DNA of 64,000 nt from Solidesulfovibrio fructosivorans JJ] (GCF_000179555.1 NZ_AECZ01000019.1:17143-81142), one strand, 5' to 3'. Shown: positions 8,045 through 17,405, counted from the first letter of the stretch. The notes: generated by a model not told the origin, from the letters alone. Made by a program: numbers and translations.

Positions 8045-8532
8045 CCCGGGAGCTCACCCGGCCGCCCATCTACACCCTGGGCCACGACAACCACGACCGG
8101 GCCGTTTTTTTGAGCCTTCTCGCCCGCCACGGCGTCAATCTGCTCATCGACGTGCGCGCCGAGCCCTACTCGCGCCATCTGCCGCATTTCTGCAAGGACG
8201 CTTTGGCGGCGTCGCTCAAATCCTGGGGCGTGGGCTATCTTTTTTTCGGCCGGGAACTCGGCGGGCGCGGGACGTCCGTGGCGGACGCGGTCTCGTTTTC
8301 CCTGGGCATCGACCGGGTGGTCTCGGCCTGGCGGCAGGCTTACCGGCTGGCCCTGGTCTGCGCCGAAGAGGACCCCAGGCGCTGTCACAGGGCCTGGCGC
8401 ATAGCCCCGGCCCTGCTCTCCCAAGGCGCGCGGGTGGTGCATATCCGGGGGGACGGCCGGCTCGAACCCCACACCCCGGCCTGGGCCGATTATGCGCTGG
8501 CCGCGGCCCCCCTGCCGGGCATCCCAAGATAA
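8041..8532 (+). CDS. DUF488 family protein
   Basis: A 163-aa DUF488 protein. It carries the family signatures YTLGHDNHD near the start, LLIDVRAEPYSRHLPHF (about residues 35-51) and FFGRELGGRG, and then LALVCAEEDPRRCHRA, the Cys-containing segment before the conserved CHR motif. The biochemical role is not established. The family is often found next to DNA-repair genes, as here with tag (4-base ATGA overlap). No membrane or export signal is present. Confidence 0.85.
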   Translation: MTRELTRPPIYTLGHDNHDRAVFLSLLARHGVNLLIDVRAEPYSRHLPHFCKDALAASLKSWGVGYLFFGRELGGRGTSVADAVSFSLGIDRVVSAWRQAYRLALVCAEEDPRRCHRAWRIAPALLSQGARVVHIRGDGRLEPHTPAWADYALAAAPLPGIPR

Positions 8533-8591
8533 ACGTCCCGGCGCGGTGAACGCGGCATCGGCCCTTGCCGGCCGGGAAAAAGGAAAAAGAC

Positions 8592-8843
8592 GTGAGCGAG
8601 GACTCCAAGGAAACGCAGTGGGTGACGGTGTCGAGCTTTTACCGCCCGGCCGAGCCGGAGGCGGGCTTCGAGGATATTCTGGCTTCCGAGGAAGCAAGGT
8701 GGGCGGATACGGCTAGGCAAGCCGGGCTCGTCCCCAAGGAACACGTCCGGGTTACGCGCGGCGAAGAGGAAGTGACCATCGAAGTCAGCCCCGCCCTGGA
8801 AGCGGCCTTCACGCCCGTCCAGACCTTATGGAAGGCGCAGTAA
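8592..8843 (+). CDS. Small hypothetical protein
   Basis: An 83-aa acidic protein (starts MSEDSKETQWVTVSSFYRPA, ends TPVQTLWKAQ) without a family I can name. GTG 8592 is chosen because AAGGAAAAAGAC precedes it. An in-frame ATG at 8565 would give 92 aa but starts inside the ribosome-binding region. Codon use looks like that of its neighbours. It ends just before hairpin repeat copy B, which separates it from the convergent YwbE gene. Confidence 0.6.
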   Translation: MSEDSKETQWVTVSSFYRPAEPEAGFEDILASEEARWADTARQAGLVPKEHVRVTRGEEEVTIEVSPALEAAFTPVQTLWKAQ

Positions 8844-8856
8844 GAAAAGGAGCGAA

Positions 8857-9024
8857 GAAAGTGCGAGAGGGGAAACCCTTTTGCAAAGGGTTCTCCCCTC
8901 TCGCGCTCTCCCCTTCCTAAACTTTTTAATGGGCAACTGCCGCACGATAACAGGGCATCACCTTTAGAAGTTTTTGGAAAGGGGGTCCGGGGGAGAACCT
9001 TTTTTCAAAAAGGTTCTCCCCCGG
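8857..9024. repeat. Copy B of the paired hairpin repeat (H1 + H2)
   Basis: This is the full bipartite element. H1 (8863-8904) pairs GCGAGAGGGGA with TCCCCTCTCGC around an ACCC...GGGT inner stem. H2 (8987-9024) pairs CCGGGGGAGAACC with GGTTCTCCCCCGG around a T6/A5 top. Between them CCCCTTCCTAAACTTTTTAA and TTAGAAGTTTTTGGAAAGGGG are themselves largely complementary, so the whole 168 bases can fold into one large branched structure around an approximately 30-base variable core. It lies between convergent genes and may act as a bidirectional terminator. Confidence 0.8.
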
Positions 9025-9040
9025 CGCGTTTTCAAAAAAA

Positions 9041-9244
9041 CTACCCCGGCGAGCGAATCAGGCGCACGCGGCCGATCTGTCCGTCCGTGAGACGAACCTT
9101 GATCCCGCGTGAATGGTACGGCGATTTGGTCAGGATATCCTTGACCACGCCTTCGGTGAGCGCGCCCGTGCGCTGGTCCTTTTTGAGCACGATCGACACG
9201 GGAAGTCCCGGGCGGATGTCGGCGCGCTTGGTGCCGTCCGGCAT
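9041..9244 (-). CDS. YwbE family protein
   Basis: A 67-aa protein matching the small YwbE/DUF2196 family: RADIRPGLPVSIVLKKDQRT at the start, then GVVKDILTKSPYHSRGIKVR and GQIGRVRLI. The function of the family is not known; the compact basic beta-rich sequence suggests a nucleic-acid or protein binding fold, but that is inference. AAGGGAGAG lies upstream of its ATG. It is 15 bp from the methyltransferase gene upstream in the same direction and is probably co-transcribed with it. Copy B of the hairpin repeat follows its stop. Confidence 0.85.
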   Translation of the reverse strand: MPDGTKRADIRPGLPVSIVLKKDQRTGALTEGVVKDILTKSPYHSRGIKVRLTDGQIGRVRLIRSPG

Positions 9245-9259
9245 GGCGTCTCTCCCTTG

Positions 9260-9949
9260 CTACGCTGGCACGAAGCGTAAGAGCTTGCGCGGTTTTTCGT
9301 AGCCGTCGGTCAGCGGGGAAAGCGCTTCCATGCGCCAGCGCGGGGTGAAAAAATCCCGCACGTAGTCGAGGAGCCGGAAATCGCCGCCATCGATATACCG
9401 GGAGGGATAGATGTCCCGCAGGCGTCCGGGCGTGGTGCCGAGCTCCTTGCGGATCCAGTAGATCTTCTGCACCGAAACGATCAGTTCCCGGTCTGAAAGC
9501 CGCTCCAAAAACGCCAGGGCCGGAGCCACCCGGTTTTCGAGCACGAAGGTCTTGCCGATAAATTCCACGAGCATGGCGATGTCGAATGCCCGCGACAGCA
9601 GCGGGCAAGCCGGATCGTCGAGGTCGTGGCACTCGAAGGCCACCGCATCAAGATGAAAATGTTGGCGCAACAGCGAGCAGCCGTCGAGGACCATGGGTTC
9701 CCGGTCCACGCCAACCACCGCTGCCGCGCCAAGCCGGCGGGCCTGGAAGCTGAAAAAGCCGAAATTGCAGCCGAGATCGACCACCGTGCGGCCGGCGAAA
9801 TCGATGCGCGAAAAGGCGTCGAGGGTGCCGGCGTCAATGGGTTCCTTTCCTGGCACGAGAACATGAAAATCCGCGTCATAGACCGTGCGATAGCGGTGCT
9901 CTGGCGCGATGGCGCCGGCCAAGGCCAAAAATTCCTGTAGGGGGGACAT
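9260..9949 (-). CDS. Class I SAM-dependent methyltransferase
   Basis: A 229-aa protein with the SAM-binding core: motif I VVDLGCNFGFFSFQARRLGA near residue 52 and acidic motif II VVGVDREP about 20 residues later. FDIAMLVEFIGK is the likely motif IV region. The substrate is unknown; the LGCN...G form occurs in several small-molecule and tRNA-type methyltransferases. ATG 9949 has GGAG about 8 bases upstream and is preferred to the in-frame start 17 codons earlier. It lies between uvrC and ywbE, all on the minus strand. Confidence 0.82.
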   Translation of the reverse strand: MSPLQEFLALAGAIAPEHRYRTVYDADFHVLVPGKEPIDAGTLDAFSRIDFAGRTVVDLGCNFGFFSFQARRLGAAAVVGVDREPMVLDGCSLLRQHFHLDAVAFECHDLDDPACPLLSRAFDIAMLVEFIGKTFVLENRVAPALAFLERLSDRELIVSVQKIYWIRKELGTTPGRLRDIYPSRYIDGGDFRLLDYVRDFFTPRWRMEALSPLTDGYEKPRKLLRFVPA

Positions 9950-10003
9950 GCGGGCTCCGATTACAAACGATTCACTTTTGGTAGACCAAAAAGTCCGCAC
10001 AAA

Positions 10004-11884
10004 TCAACCCGCAAGCCCGGCCAGGCTGTCGGCCAACTTGGCCGCCTGCTTGGGGCCAAGGCCGGCTTTGAGCGCGAGATCGGCGGGGCTTGCCGCTTTC
10101 ATGGCCGCGACCGAGCCAAAGGCTTCCCACAATTTTCGCGCCGTCTTGGGGCCGACGCCGGGCAGGTCGAGCACGGCGCTTTGCAGTCCCGTTTTGGTCC
10201 TGGCCCGGCGCTGCCGGCCGATGGAAAAGTCATGGACCGTATCGCGCACGCGCTGGAGGAAAAGCAGTTCCGGCGATCCGGGCCGAAGCGCCAAGGGATT
10301 TTTGCGGCCCGGCACGTAAATGACGTCGCCCATCTCGTTTTGGCTGCGTGTGTCGCCCTTGGCGATGGAGGCCAGGGCGAAGGCCCCGCCGGCTCCGGCC
10401 TCGGTAAGCGCCCGCCCGACGGCCTCGAGCTGGCCCTTGCCGCCGTCGACAAGGAGCAGGTCCGGCCACGGCGGCCCGGAGGCGGCCCGCTTGGCGGCAA
10501 AGGAGGCCAGGGCCAGATAGTCGTCTGAGGTGCCCTCCAGTTCCGGAAAGGCATAGGCCCGGTAATCGCTCTTCTTGGGCGCGCCCGCCTCGAAAACCAC
10601 CATGCCCACCCGCACGCCCTTGCCGCCCAGGTGCGAGACGTCCACGGCCTCGATGCGGTTGAGCGCCGCCAAACCGAAGGAACCGGCCAGGGACGGCAGC
10701 ACGTCGCGTTCGGCCGCCTTGACCGCTTCCTCGGCGGCGCGCCGGGCATTGGCCCCGGCCAGCTCCAGCAGCTTTCGCTCCTCGCGCCCGCGCGGCGGTC
10801 CCAGCCGCACCGGCCCGCCCCGGCGCTCGGCCAGAATCTCGGCCAGGGCCGCGCCGTCGCCCGAAGCCTCTCCGGTCGCATCGGCGGCTTCGGGCTCGCC
10901 GTCCGCAACGAAACCGACGGCCGTTTGCGGGGCCAGGCTCGGCGGCACCACCACCCGGGCCGGTATGAAGCTTTCGGGCCGGTAGAACTGCACCAGGGCG
11001 CTGCCGGCCGCGCCGACCGCCTCCCCGGCCTCGATGCCCGGAAAGAAAAACGTCTTGCGGTCGAGCAGCCGCCCCTGGCGCACAAAAAGCACGCACAGCC
11101 CCACGCCGTGGTCGGTGACGGTAAAATCGGCCACGTCCATGTCGACCAGGCGCGTCAACACCGTGGCCTGCCCTTCCACCGTGCGCCGCATGGCGAAAAG
11201 AAGATCGCGAAGCCGGGCCGCCTCCTCGAAATCGAGCCGCTCGGAAGCCTGCTCCATCTCCTTTTGCACGGACTTGAGCACCTCGGCCGAGCGGCCGGTC
11301 AGAAAGGCCTCCACCCGGTGCACCAGCGCCATGTACGTTTCGGGGTCCACGGCCTTGACGCACGGGGCCAGGCACTGGCCGATGAAATGGTACAGGCAGG
11401 GCCGGATGCGGTTGTTGAGCGTCTTGTCGCCGCATTTGCGCAGGGCGAACACCCGGCCGAGCTCCTTCCAGGTGGTCCGGGCGGCGGCGGCCGAGGTGAA
11501 CGGGCCGAAGTAGGCCGCGCCGTCGCGGGACACGCGCCGGGTGAATGCCAGGCGCGGATAGGGAGAGCGCTTGTCGAGCTTGAAAAGAATGTAGTTTTTG
11601 TCGTCTTTGAGCACCACGTTGTAGCGCGGACGGTGCTTTTTTATCAGGCTCGACTCCAGGAGCAGCGCCTCTTTTTCCGAAGCGGTGAGAAGCACTTCCA
11701 CCGCCGCGATGCGGGCGACCAGGGCGGCCGTCTTGACGCTGTGGCCGGCCTCGCCCCGGAAATAGGAACTGAGCCTGGCGCGCAGGTTCTTGGCCTTGCC
11801 GACGTAGAGGATTTTCCCCTTGCCCCCTTTCATGAGATAAACACCCGGGGAGGTTGGGAAATTTTGCGGTACGAAGTCGAACAT
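10004..11884 (-). CDS. uvrC: Excinuclease ABC subunit C
   Basis: Nuclease subunit of nucleotide excision repair, making both incisions around a UvrAB-marked lesion. The 626-aa length is typical. The N-terminal GIY-YIG domain reads GVYLMKGGKGKILYVGKAKN (residues about 14-33), with the catalytic Arg in LRARLSSYF. The UVR motif (about 200-235) contains ASERLDFEEAARLRDLL. The C-terminal RNase H-like nuclease shows IEAVDVSHLGG and LLLVDGGKGQLEA, ending with helix-hairpin-helix DLPGVGPKTARKLWEAFGS. It is the first gene of the minus-strand group. Confidence 0.96.
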   Translation of the reverse strand: MFDFVPQNFPTSPGVYLMKGGKGKILYVGKAKNLRARLSSYFRGEAGHSVKTAALVARIAAVEVLLTASEKEALLLESSLIKKHRPRYNVVLKDDKNYILFKLDKRSPYPRLAFTRRVSRDGAAYFGPFTSAAAARTTWKELGRVFALRKCGDKTLNNRIRPCLYHFIGQCLAPCVKAVDPETYMALVHRVEAFLTGRSAEVLKSVQKEMEQASERLDFEEAARLRDLLFAMRRTVEGQATVLTRLVDMDVADFTVTDHGVGLCVLFVRQGRLLDRKTFFFPGIEAGEAVGAAGSALVQFYRPESFIPARVVVPPSLAPQTAVGFVADGEPEAADATGEASGDGAALAEILAERRGGPVRLGPPRGREERKLLELAGANARRAAEEAVKAAERDVLPSLAGSFGLAALNRIEAVDVSHLGGKGVRVGMVVFEAGAPKKSDYRAYAFPELEGTSDDYLALASFAAKRAASGPPWPDLLLVDGGKGQLEAVGRALTEAGAGGAFALASIAKGDTRSQNEMGDVIYVPGRKNPLALRPGSPELLFLQRVRDTVHDFSIGRQRRARTKTGLQSAVLDLPGVGPKTARKLWEAFGSVAAMKAASPADLALKAGLGPKQAAKLADSLAGLAG

Positions 11885-12000
11885 GGAACGGAATTCTAGT
11901 CCGGCCGCCGCCCGGACTCAAGCCCCCGGGCCGCAACTTGTCGCCTTAGGCCTAACCGTCCCTTGCCCTTGGAGATAGAGGCGTGTAATACGAGGCGGAC

Positions 12001-12471
12001 ATGGACACGGCTTTGCAAAGGCGGGTCTCGGTCATCGGAGCGGGGACGTGCGACGCGGCCACTTCCGCGCTGGCCAGGCGTCTTGGCGCGCTTCTGGCCG
12101 GCCGGGGATGGACCGTGGTCTGCGGCGGACTCGGCGGGGTCATGACCGCCGTCTGCCAGGGCGCGCGCGAAGCCGGCGGACGCACCATCGGCATCCTGCC
12201 CGGCGACGATCCGGCGGCAGCCAATCCCTACGTCGACGTGCCCATCGTCACCGGCCTCGGCATTGCGCGAAACGTGTTGGTGGTCAAAAACGGCGAAGCG
12301 GCAATAGCCGTTTCCGGCGGGGCCGGAACCCTGTCGGAAATCGGCGTGGCGCTCAAAATCGGCCGGCCCGTGGTGGCCATCGGGCACTACGCGGACCTTT
12401 CCGGCGTCCGGCCCGCCGACACGCCCGAGGAAGCCGTCGCCCTGACCGCTTCCCTTATCGGCGCGGATTGA
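12001..12471 (+). CDS. TIGR00725/LOG-like Rossmann protein
   Basis: A 156-aa protein with a nucleotide-binding Rossmann fold related to the lysine-decarboxylase-like (LOG/MoCo carrier) superfamily. RRVSVIGAGTCDAAT begins the fold, VVCGGLGGVMTAVCQGA follows at about residue 40, and SGGAGTLSEIGVALK corresponds to the PGGxGTxxE signature. The leading Pro/Gly is Ser-Gly here. The reaction is not known for the bacterial TIGR00725 group. It is divergent from uvrC and 22 bp before the HIT gene. Confidence 0.8.
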   Translation: MDTALQRRVSVIGAGTCDAATSALARRLGALLAGRGWTVVCGGLGGVMTAVCQGAREAGGRTIGILPGDDPAAANPYVDVPIVTGLGIARNVLVVKNGEAAIAVSGGAGTLSEIGVALKIGRPVVAIGHYADLSGVRPADTPEEAVALTASLIGAD

Positions 12472-12493
12472 ATTTTCGGAGTAAACGGTACGT

Positions 12494-12994
12494 ATGGAAG
12501 TTTTGTGGGCGCCTTGGCGCATGGACTACATTCTCGGCCCCAAGCCGGACGCCTGCGTGTTCTGCCTGCCCGAGAACCGAGACGAGGACAGAGAGCGGCT
12601 GGTGCTGGCCAGGGGGCGGCACACGTTCGTGATCATGAACAAGTTCCCTTACAACTGCGGGCACTTGATGGTCACGCCGTTTCGCCACGCAAGCTGCCTG
12701 ACCGAACTGACGCCCGAGGAGACCCTGGAGCTGACCAAGGGCTTGACCTACTGCACGAAGGCGATGCAGGAAGCCATGCATCCTCAGGGCATCAACATCG
12801 GGCTCAACCTCGGCGCGGCGGCCGGGGCGGGCATCGCCTCCCATATCCATTTCCAGATGGTGCCCCGTTGGAACGGCGACTCCTCGTTCATGGCCGTTTT
12901 CGGGGAGACGCGGGTCGTACCGCAGCATCTGCTCTCCACCTATGACCGGCTTCTGCCCTTTTTTACGGATTACCCCACAACCGTTACGTCGTGA
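12494..12994 (+). CDS. HIT family hydrolase/phosphorylase
   Basis: A 166-aa HIT-domain protein resembling diadenosine tetraphosphate-type enzymes. It starts MEVLWAPWRMDYI, has CVFCLPENRDEDRERLVLAR with two Cys (a likely zinc site) and an NKFPYNCGHLMVTPFRHAS block. The histidine triad is ASHIHFQMVPRW near residue 117, with HIHFQ fitting HxHx. Substrates are nucleotide phosphates by family knowledge only. It begins 22 bp after the LOG-like gene and ends just ahead of the LapA-like gene. Confidence 0.9.
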   Translation: MEVLWAPWRMDYILGPKPDACVFCLPENRDEDRERLVLARGRHTFVIMNKFPYNCGHLMVTPFRHASCLTELTPEETLELTKGLTYCTKAMQEAMHPQGINIGLNLGAAAGAGIASHIHFQMVPRWNGDSSFMAVFGETRVVPQHLLSTYDRLLPFFTDYPTTVTS

Positions 12995-13007
12995 CAAGGA
13001 GGCCTCC

Positions 13008-13406
13008 ATGCGCGTGATCAAGGTGCTTTTCCTGCTTGCGTTCTTCTTTTTCTGCATGCTCTTCTTCGTGCAGAACACGGCCATATTGGAAACCCCGTTG
13101 TTGCTCAAACTCGAGGTCTTCGGCTTCCACGCCGAAACGGCCGCGGTTCCCTTCTACGTGGTGCTCCTTATGTCCTTTGTCGCCGGCGGGTTCTTTTGCA
13201 CCCTGTATTTTCTGGCCGAAAAGGTCCGGTTGGCCTCTTCGGTGCGCAGTCTGCAAAGCAAGGTCAACGCCATGGAAAAGCAGTTGGCCCAGAAGAAATC
13301 CACCGTGGCCTCTCCCCTCGTGACGCCCAACTACGCCGCCGCCACCGTCAGCACGACGACGCCCAAAAGCGAGGACACGGCTGCGGAAAAAAAGGACGAC
13401 GCCTAG
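13008..13406 (+). CDS. LapA-domain membrane protein
   Basis: A 132-aa inner-membrane protein with two hydrophobic segments, about residues 4-23 (VLFLLAFFFFCMLFFVQNTA) and 46-68. A short coiled coil follows (VRSLQSKVNAMEKQLAQKK) and then a Ser/Thr/Ala-rich tail. The NTA...L...F pattern after the first helix is typical of the LapA/DUF1049 family (lipopolysaccharide assembly protein A-like). The start at 13008 has a strong AAGGAGG. It is 36 bp ahead of mutS and probably in the same operon, though a functional link is not evident. Confidence 0.85.
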   Translation: MRVIKVLFLLAFFFFCMLFFVQNTAILETPLLLKLEVFGFHAETAAVPFYVVLLMSFVAGGFFCTLYFLAEKVRLASSVRSLQSKVNAMEKQLAQKKSTVASPLVTPNYAAATVSTTTPKSEDTAAEKKDDA

Positions 13407-13442
13407 TTCGTCGCCAGTCGTTGCGCCGTGGGGGAAATCAAA

Positions 13443-16082
13443 ATGACCCCCATGCTGGAGCAATACCTGCGCCTCAAGGGAGAACATCCCGGCGCGCTGC
13501 TGTTCTATCGCATGGGGGATTTCTATGAGATGTTTTTCGAGGACGCCGAAACGGCGGCCCGGGAACTGCAACTGACGCTGACCTCGCGCAATCCCGAGGC
13601 GGAAAACCCCGTGCCCATGTGCGGAGTCCCGCATCAGGCCGTCGAGGGGTATCTGGCCCAACTGCTGGAAAAGGGGTTCAAGGTCGCGGTCTGCGACCAG
13701 ATCGAGGACCCCAAGCAGGCCAAGGGGCTGGTCAAACGGGCCGTAACCCGGGTGCTCACCCCGGGCACGGCCGTCGAGGAAGGCAACCTGCGGGCCAAGG
13801 AACACAACTTCCTGGCCGCGCTCTATTTCGACGCCGACGAGAGAGCCGGCGGGCTCGCCTGGGTCGATTTCTCCACCGGCGAATGGTCGGGGCTTTTCGC
13901 CCGCGACGCCGCCCGATTGTGGCAGTGGGCGGCGAAGATCGGCCCCCGGGAGCTGCTGCTGCCCGACGGCCTGGAGCCGCCCCGCGACTTTGCCCGCGAG
14001 GGCATGCAGATAAGCCGCTTTCCCCTGCGCCCGCATTTCGATCTGACAAGCGGCCGCGACAAGGTCCTGAAAGCCCAGGGCGTGGCCGATCTGGCCGCCC
14101 TGGACGTCGGCGACAAGCCCCAGCTCGTACGGGCCATGGGGGCGCTTCTCACCTACCTCGCCAGCAACCAGATGCGCGACATCGGGCATCTGGCTCCCTT
14201 CAAGCCGGTCAACCTCGGCCGCCACATGCTCATCGACGAGGTGACCGAGCGCAACCTGGAGATTTTCCGCCGCCTGGACGGCCGCAAGGGCCAGGGCACG
14301 CTGTGGCACGTCCTGGACCGCACCGTCACCCCCATGGGCGGCCGGCTGCTCGAATCCTGGCTCCGCCAGCCCTGGCTCGACCTCGCCCCCATCCTCGAGA
14401 CCCAGGACGCCGTGGCCTGGCTGGCGGGGGACGAGGAACGTCGCCGGGCGCTTCGCGAGGCGCTGGCCGGCGTCTACGACCTGGAGCGGCTGACCACGCG
14501 CATTTTTCTCAACCGGGCCGCGCCACGGGATTTCACCGCCCTGCGCCAGTCCCTTGCCGCCCTGCCGCGCCTGCGCGCCCTGGCCGCCGCTTCCGCCGAA
14601 CCGCCCAAGGCGGCAACCGACCTCCTTTCCGGCTGGGACGACCTGGACGACGCCTGCGAACTGCTTTCGCGCGCCCTGGTCGATTCGCCGCCGGTGCTGG
14701 TCACGGAGGGCGGGCTTTTCAAGCCCGGCTACAACCCCGACCTCGACGAGCTGATGGAGTTGACCGAGCACGGCGAGGAGCGCATCCGCCAGCTGCTGGC
14801 CGAAGAGCGGGAAGGCTGCAAGCTCCCCAAGCTCAAGCTCGGCTACAACCGGGTTTTCGGCTACTATTTCGAATTGTCCAAATCCGCCGGCTATCCGCCC
14901 GAGCATTTCGAGCGCCGCCAGACCCTGGCCAACTGCGAGCGCTACGTCACCCCGAGGCTCAAGGAGCTCGAGGAAAAGCTCATGGCGGCCGGGGAAAAGC
15001 GCAAGACCCTCGAGTACAATCTTTTCGTCGCCCTGCGCGACCACATCGCCGCGCTACGCGACCGCATCATGGACACCGCCGCCCGTGTGGCCAGACTCGA
15101 CGTCTGGCAGGGACTGGCCGAGGCGGCCGTGGCGAACGACTGGACACGGCCGGAACTGCGCCCGGACCTGGACATCCGCATCCGGGCCGGCCGCCATCCG
15201 GTCATCGAGGCCGTGCAAGGCGTCGGCAACTACATCCCCAACGACGTGACCCTCGACGAGGCCACGCGGGTGCTGCTCATCACCGGCCCCAACATGGCCG
15301 GCAAATCCACCGTGCTGCGCCAGACCGCCATCATCGCGCTTCTGGCCCAGATCGGCTCCTTCGTGCCGGCCACCAAGGCCGAAATCGGCCTGGTCGACCG
15401 GGTGTTCTGCCGGGTCGGGGCCTCGGACAACCTGGCCCAGGGCCAGTCCACCTTCATGGTGGAAATGATGGAAACGGCCCGCATCCTGCGCCAGGCCGGC
15501 CGGCGCAGCCTGGTCATCCTGGACGAGATCGGCCGGGGCACGGCCACTTTCGACGGCCTGGCCCTGGCCTGGGCCGTGGTGGAGGACCTGTGCGGCCGCG
15601 ACGACGGCCAAGGGGTGCGCACCCTTTTCGCCACCCACTACCATGAGCTGACCGCCTTGGAAGGCAGACTCCCGCGCCTTCGCAACGCCAACATCGCGGT
15701 CAAGGAATGGAAGGGCGACATCGTCTTTTTGCGGCGGCTGTTGCCCGGACCGGCCGACCGCAGCTACGGGGTCGAGGTGGCCAGACTGGCCGGCGTGCCC
15801 CGAAACGTGGTGCGCCGCGCCCGGCAGTTGCTCGAGGAACTGGAGCGCAGCCGCGACCCGGCCCATGCCGCGCGGGGCAGCCGTGAACGGGGCCAGCCCA
15901 TCCTGCCCGGACTTTTCGGCGTATCCGCGCCCAGCCGCGAAGAACCCCAGGAAACGGCGGCGTCCCCGCTTCTTGACGAACTCTCCCGGCTCGAACTAGA
16001 CCGGATTACGCCGCTCGAAGCACTCACCCTGCTGACCGACTGGAAGGCCCGTTTTGGCGGCGACGCATCCCAAGGAGACTGA
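13443..16082 (+). CDS. mutS: DNA mismatch repair protein MutS
   Basis: Mismatch-recognition ATPase, 879 aa from the ATG at 13443, which has GGGGGAA 6 bases upstream and is preferred over GTG 13428. Domain I contains the mismatch-stacking Phe-x-Glu in FYRMGDFYEMFFEDA (about residue 25). The connector, lever and clamp domains run through the middle. The ATPase carries Walker A GPNMAGKST (about residue 618), the ASDNLAQGQSTFMVEM signature and Walker B LVILDEIGRGTATFDG, with Ala where Ser is commoner. The last 100 residues, Pro/Glu rich, resemble the usual dimerisation tail. lysA starts 3 bases after the stop. Confidence 0.97.
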   Translation: MTPMLEQYLRLKGEHPGALLFYRMGDFYEMFFEDAETAARELQLTLTSRNPEAENPVPMCGVPHQAVEGYLAQLLEKGFKVAVCDQIEDPKQAKGLVKRAVTRVLTPGTAVEEGNLRAKEHNFLAALYFDADERAGGLAWVDFSTGEWSGLFARDAARLWQWAAKIGPRELLLPDGLEPPRDFAREGMQISRFPLRPHFDLTSGRDKVLKAQGVADLAALDVGDKPQLVRAMGALLTYLASNQMRDIGHLAPFKPVNLGRHMLIDEVTERNLEIFRRLDGRKGQGTLWHVLDRTVTPMGGRLLESWLRQPWLDLAPILETQDAVAWLAGDEERRRALREALAGVYDLERLTTRIFLNRAAPRDFTALRQSLAALPRLRALAAASAEPPKAATDLLSGWDDLDDACELLSRALVDSPPVLVTEGGLFKPGYNPDLDELMELTEHGEERIRQLLAEEREGCKLPKLKLGYNRVFGYYFELSKSAGYPPEHFERRQTLANCERYVTPRLKELEEKLMAAGEKRKTLEYNLFVALRDHIAALRDRIMDTAARVARLDVWQGLAEAAVANDWTRPELRPDLDIRIRAGRHPVIEAVQGVGNYIPNDVTLDEATRVLLITGPNMAGKSTVLRQTAIIALLAQIGSFVPATKAEIGLVDRVFCRVGASDNLAQGQSTFMVEMMETARILRQAGRRSLVILDEIGRGTATFDGLALAWAVVEDLCGRDDGQGVRTLFATHYHELTALEGRLPRLRNANIAVKEWKGDIVFLRRLLPGPADRSYGVEVARLAGVPRNVVRRARQLLEELERSRDPAHAARGSRERGQPILPGLFGVSAPSREEPQETAASPLLDELSRLELDRITPLEALTLLTDWKARFGGDASQGD

Positions 16083-16085
16083 CCC

Positions 16086-17324
16086 ATGCATCATTTCCAG
16101 TACCGTGGCGGTGAGCTCTACGCCGAGGACGTGCCCGTCTCGACCCTTGTCGCCGCCTACGGCACGCCGCTCTACATTTACAGCGCCGCCACCCTGCGCC
16201 GCCATTTCGCGGCCTTCGACTCCGCCTTCGACGGCCTGCCCCATCTCACCTGCTTCTCGGTCAAAGCCAACTCCAACCTGGCCGTGCTGCGCACCCTCGG
16301 GGCCATGGGCGCGGGCGTGGACATCGTCTCGGGCGGCGAACTCTACCGGGCGCTTGCCGCCGGCATCGACCCGGCCAAGATCGTCTATTCGGGCGTAGGC
16401 AAGCGGGGAAACGAAATCGAGGAAGCGCTTAACGCCGGCATCCTTATGTTCAACGTCGAATCCATGGGCGAACTTGAACGCATAAGCCGCATCGCCGCCC
16501 GGCTCGGCAAGAACGCCAATGTCAGCCTGCGCATCAATCCCAACGTGGACCCCAAGACCCACCCCTATATTTCCACCGGGCTCAAAAAGAACAAGTTCGG
16601 CCTGGACATGGAAACCTCCCTGGCCGCCTATGCCCGGGCCATGGAACTTCCGGGCGTGACGCCGGTCGGCATCGACTGCCACATCGGCTCCCAGCTCACG
16701 TCCATCGAGCCTTTCCTCGAGGCTCTGGACAAGATCCTCATCTTCCGGGAAAAGCTCGTCGCCATGGGCATATCGCCCCGCTACCTCGACCTCGGCGGCG
16801 GACTCGGCATCCAGTACAACGAGGAGGAGCCGCCCCATCCCCGCGAGTTCGGCCAAGCCCTCACCAAGGCTCTGGGCGACTTGCCGCTGACCCTCGTCCT
16901 CGAACCCGGCCGGGTCATCGTCGGCAACGCCGGCATTCTGGTCACCGAAGTCGTGTACACCAAAAAGACGCCGAGCAAGGATTTCGTCATCGTGGACGCG
17001 GCGATGAACGACCTCATCCGGCCTTCGCTCTACGACTCCTACCATGCCATCAGCGAGGTGCGCCCGGCCGAGCGCGATACGCTCAACGTGGATGTGGTCG
17101 GCCCCATCTGCGAATCCGGCGATTTTCTGGCCCGGGACAGGGAACTGCCGGCCGTGGCCCCGGGCGAATACCTGGCCGTCTACTCGGCCGGCGCCTACGG
17201 CTTCACCATGTCCTCCAACTACAACTCCCGGCCCCGGGCGGCCGAGGTGCTGGTGGACGGCGACACGGTGACCCTGGCCCGACGCCGCGAAACCTACGAA
17301 GACCTGGTCGCTCTCGAGCGCTAA
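16086..17324 (+). CDS. lysA: Diaminopimelate decarboxylase
   Basis: PLP enzyme making L-lysine from meso-diaminopimelate, the last step of lysine synthesis. The 412-aa product has the PLP Lys in [15 protein letters not shown] (about residue 60), DCHIGSQ (about 200), [12 protein letters not shown], the phosphate-binding EPGR, the catalytic [12 protein letters not shown] and finally [16 protein letters not shown]. Unlike the second family member in this window (23343-24623), all canonical motifs are intact. It follows mutS directly and is closed by a strong terminator at 17374. Confidence 0.96.
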   Translation: MHHFQYRGGELYAEDVPVSTLVAAYGTPLYIYSAATLRRHFAAFDSAFDGLPHLTCFSVKANSNLAVLRTLGAMGAGVDIVSGGELYRALAAGIDPAKIVYSGVGKRGNEIEEALNAGILMFNVESMGELERISRIAARLGKNANVSLRINPNVDPKTHPYISTGLKKNKFGLDMETSLAAYARAMELPGVTPVGIDCHIGSQLTSIEPFLEALDKILIFREKLVAMGISPRYLDLGGGLGIQYNEEEPPHPREFGQALTKALGDLPLTLVLEPGRVIVGNAGILVTEVVYTKKTPSKDFVIVDAAMNDLIRPSLYDSYHAISEVRPAERDTLNVDVVGPICESGDFLARDRELPAVAPGEYLAVYSAGAYGFTMSSNYNSRPRAAEVLVDGDTVTLARRRETYEDLVALER

Positions 17325-17373
17325 GCCGCCCAATCGCCCTGGCGCGCCGCGATTTTCGCCTGATGCCATTTCG

Positions 17374-17405
17374 AGCCCCGGTCCGCATGGTCCGGGGCTT
17401 TTTTT
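17374..17405 (+). terminator. Intrinsic terminator after lysA
   Basis: The stem AGCCCCGG / CCGGGGCT encloses the loop TCCGCATGGT and is followed at once by a run of seven or more T residues (17399-17405). It is 50 bp after the lysA stop and ends the LOG-HIT-LapA-mutS-lysA run. Stem strength and the T-tract are both clear. Confidence 0.9.

Noticed and set aside
12984..15044. A 686-codon minus-strand frame opposite LapA-like and mutS
   Set aside because: Antisense shadow of mutS with no recognisable domain and no plausible start.
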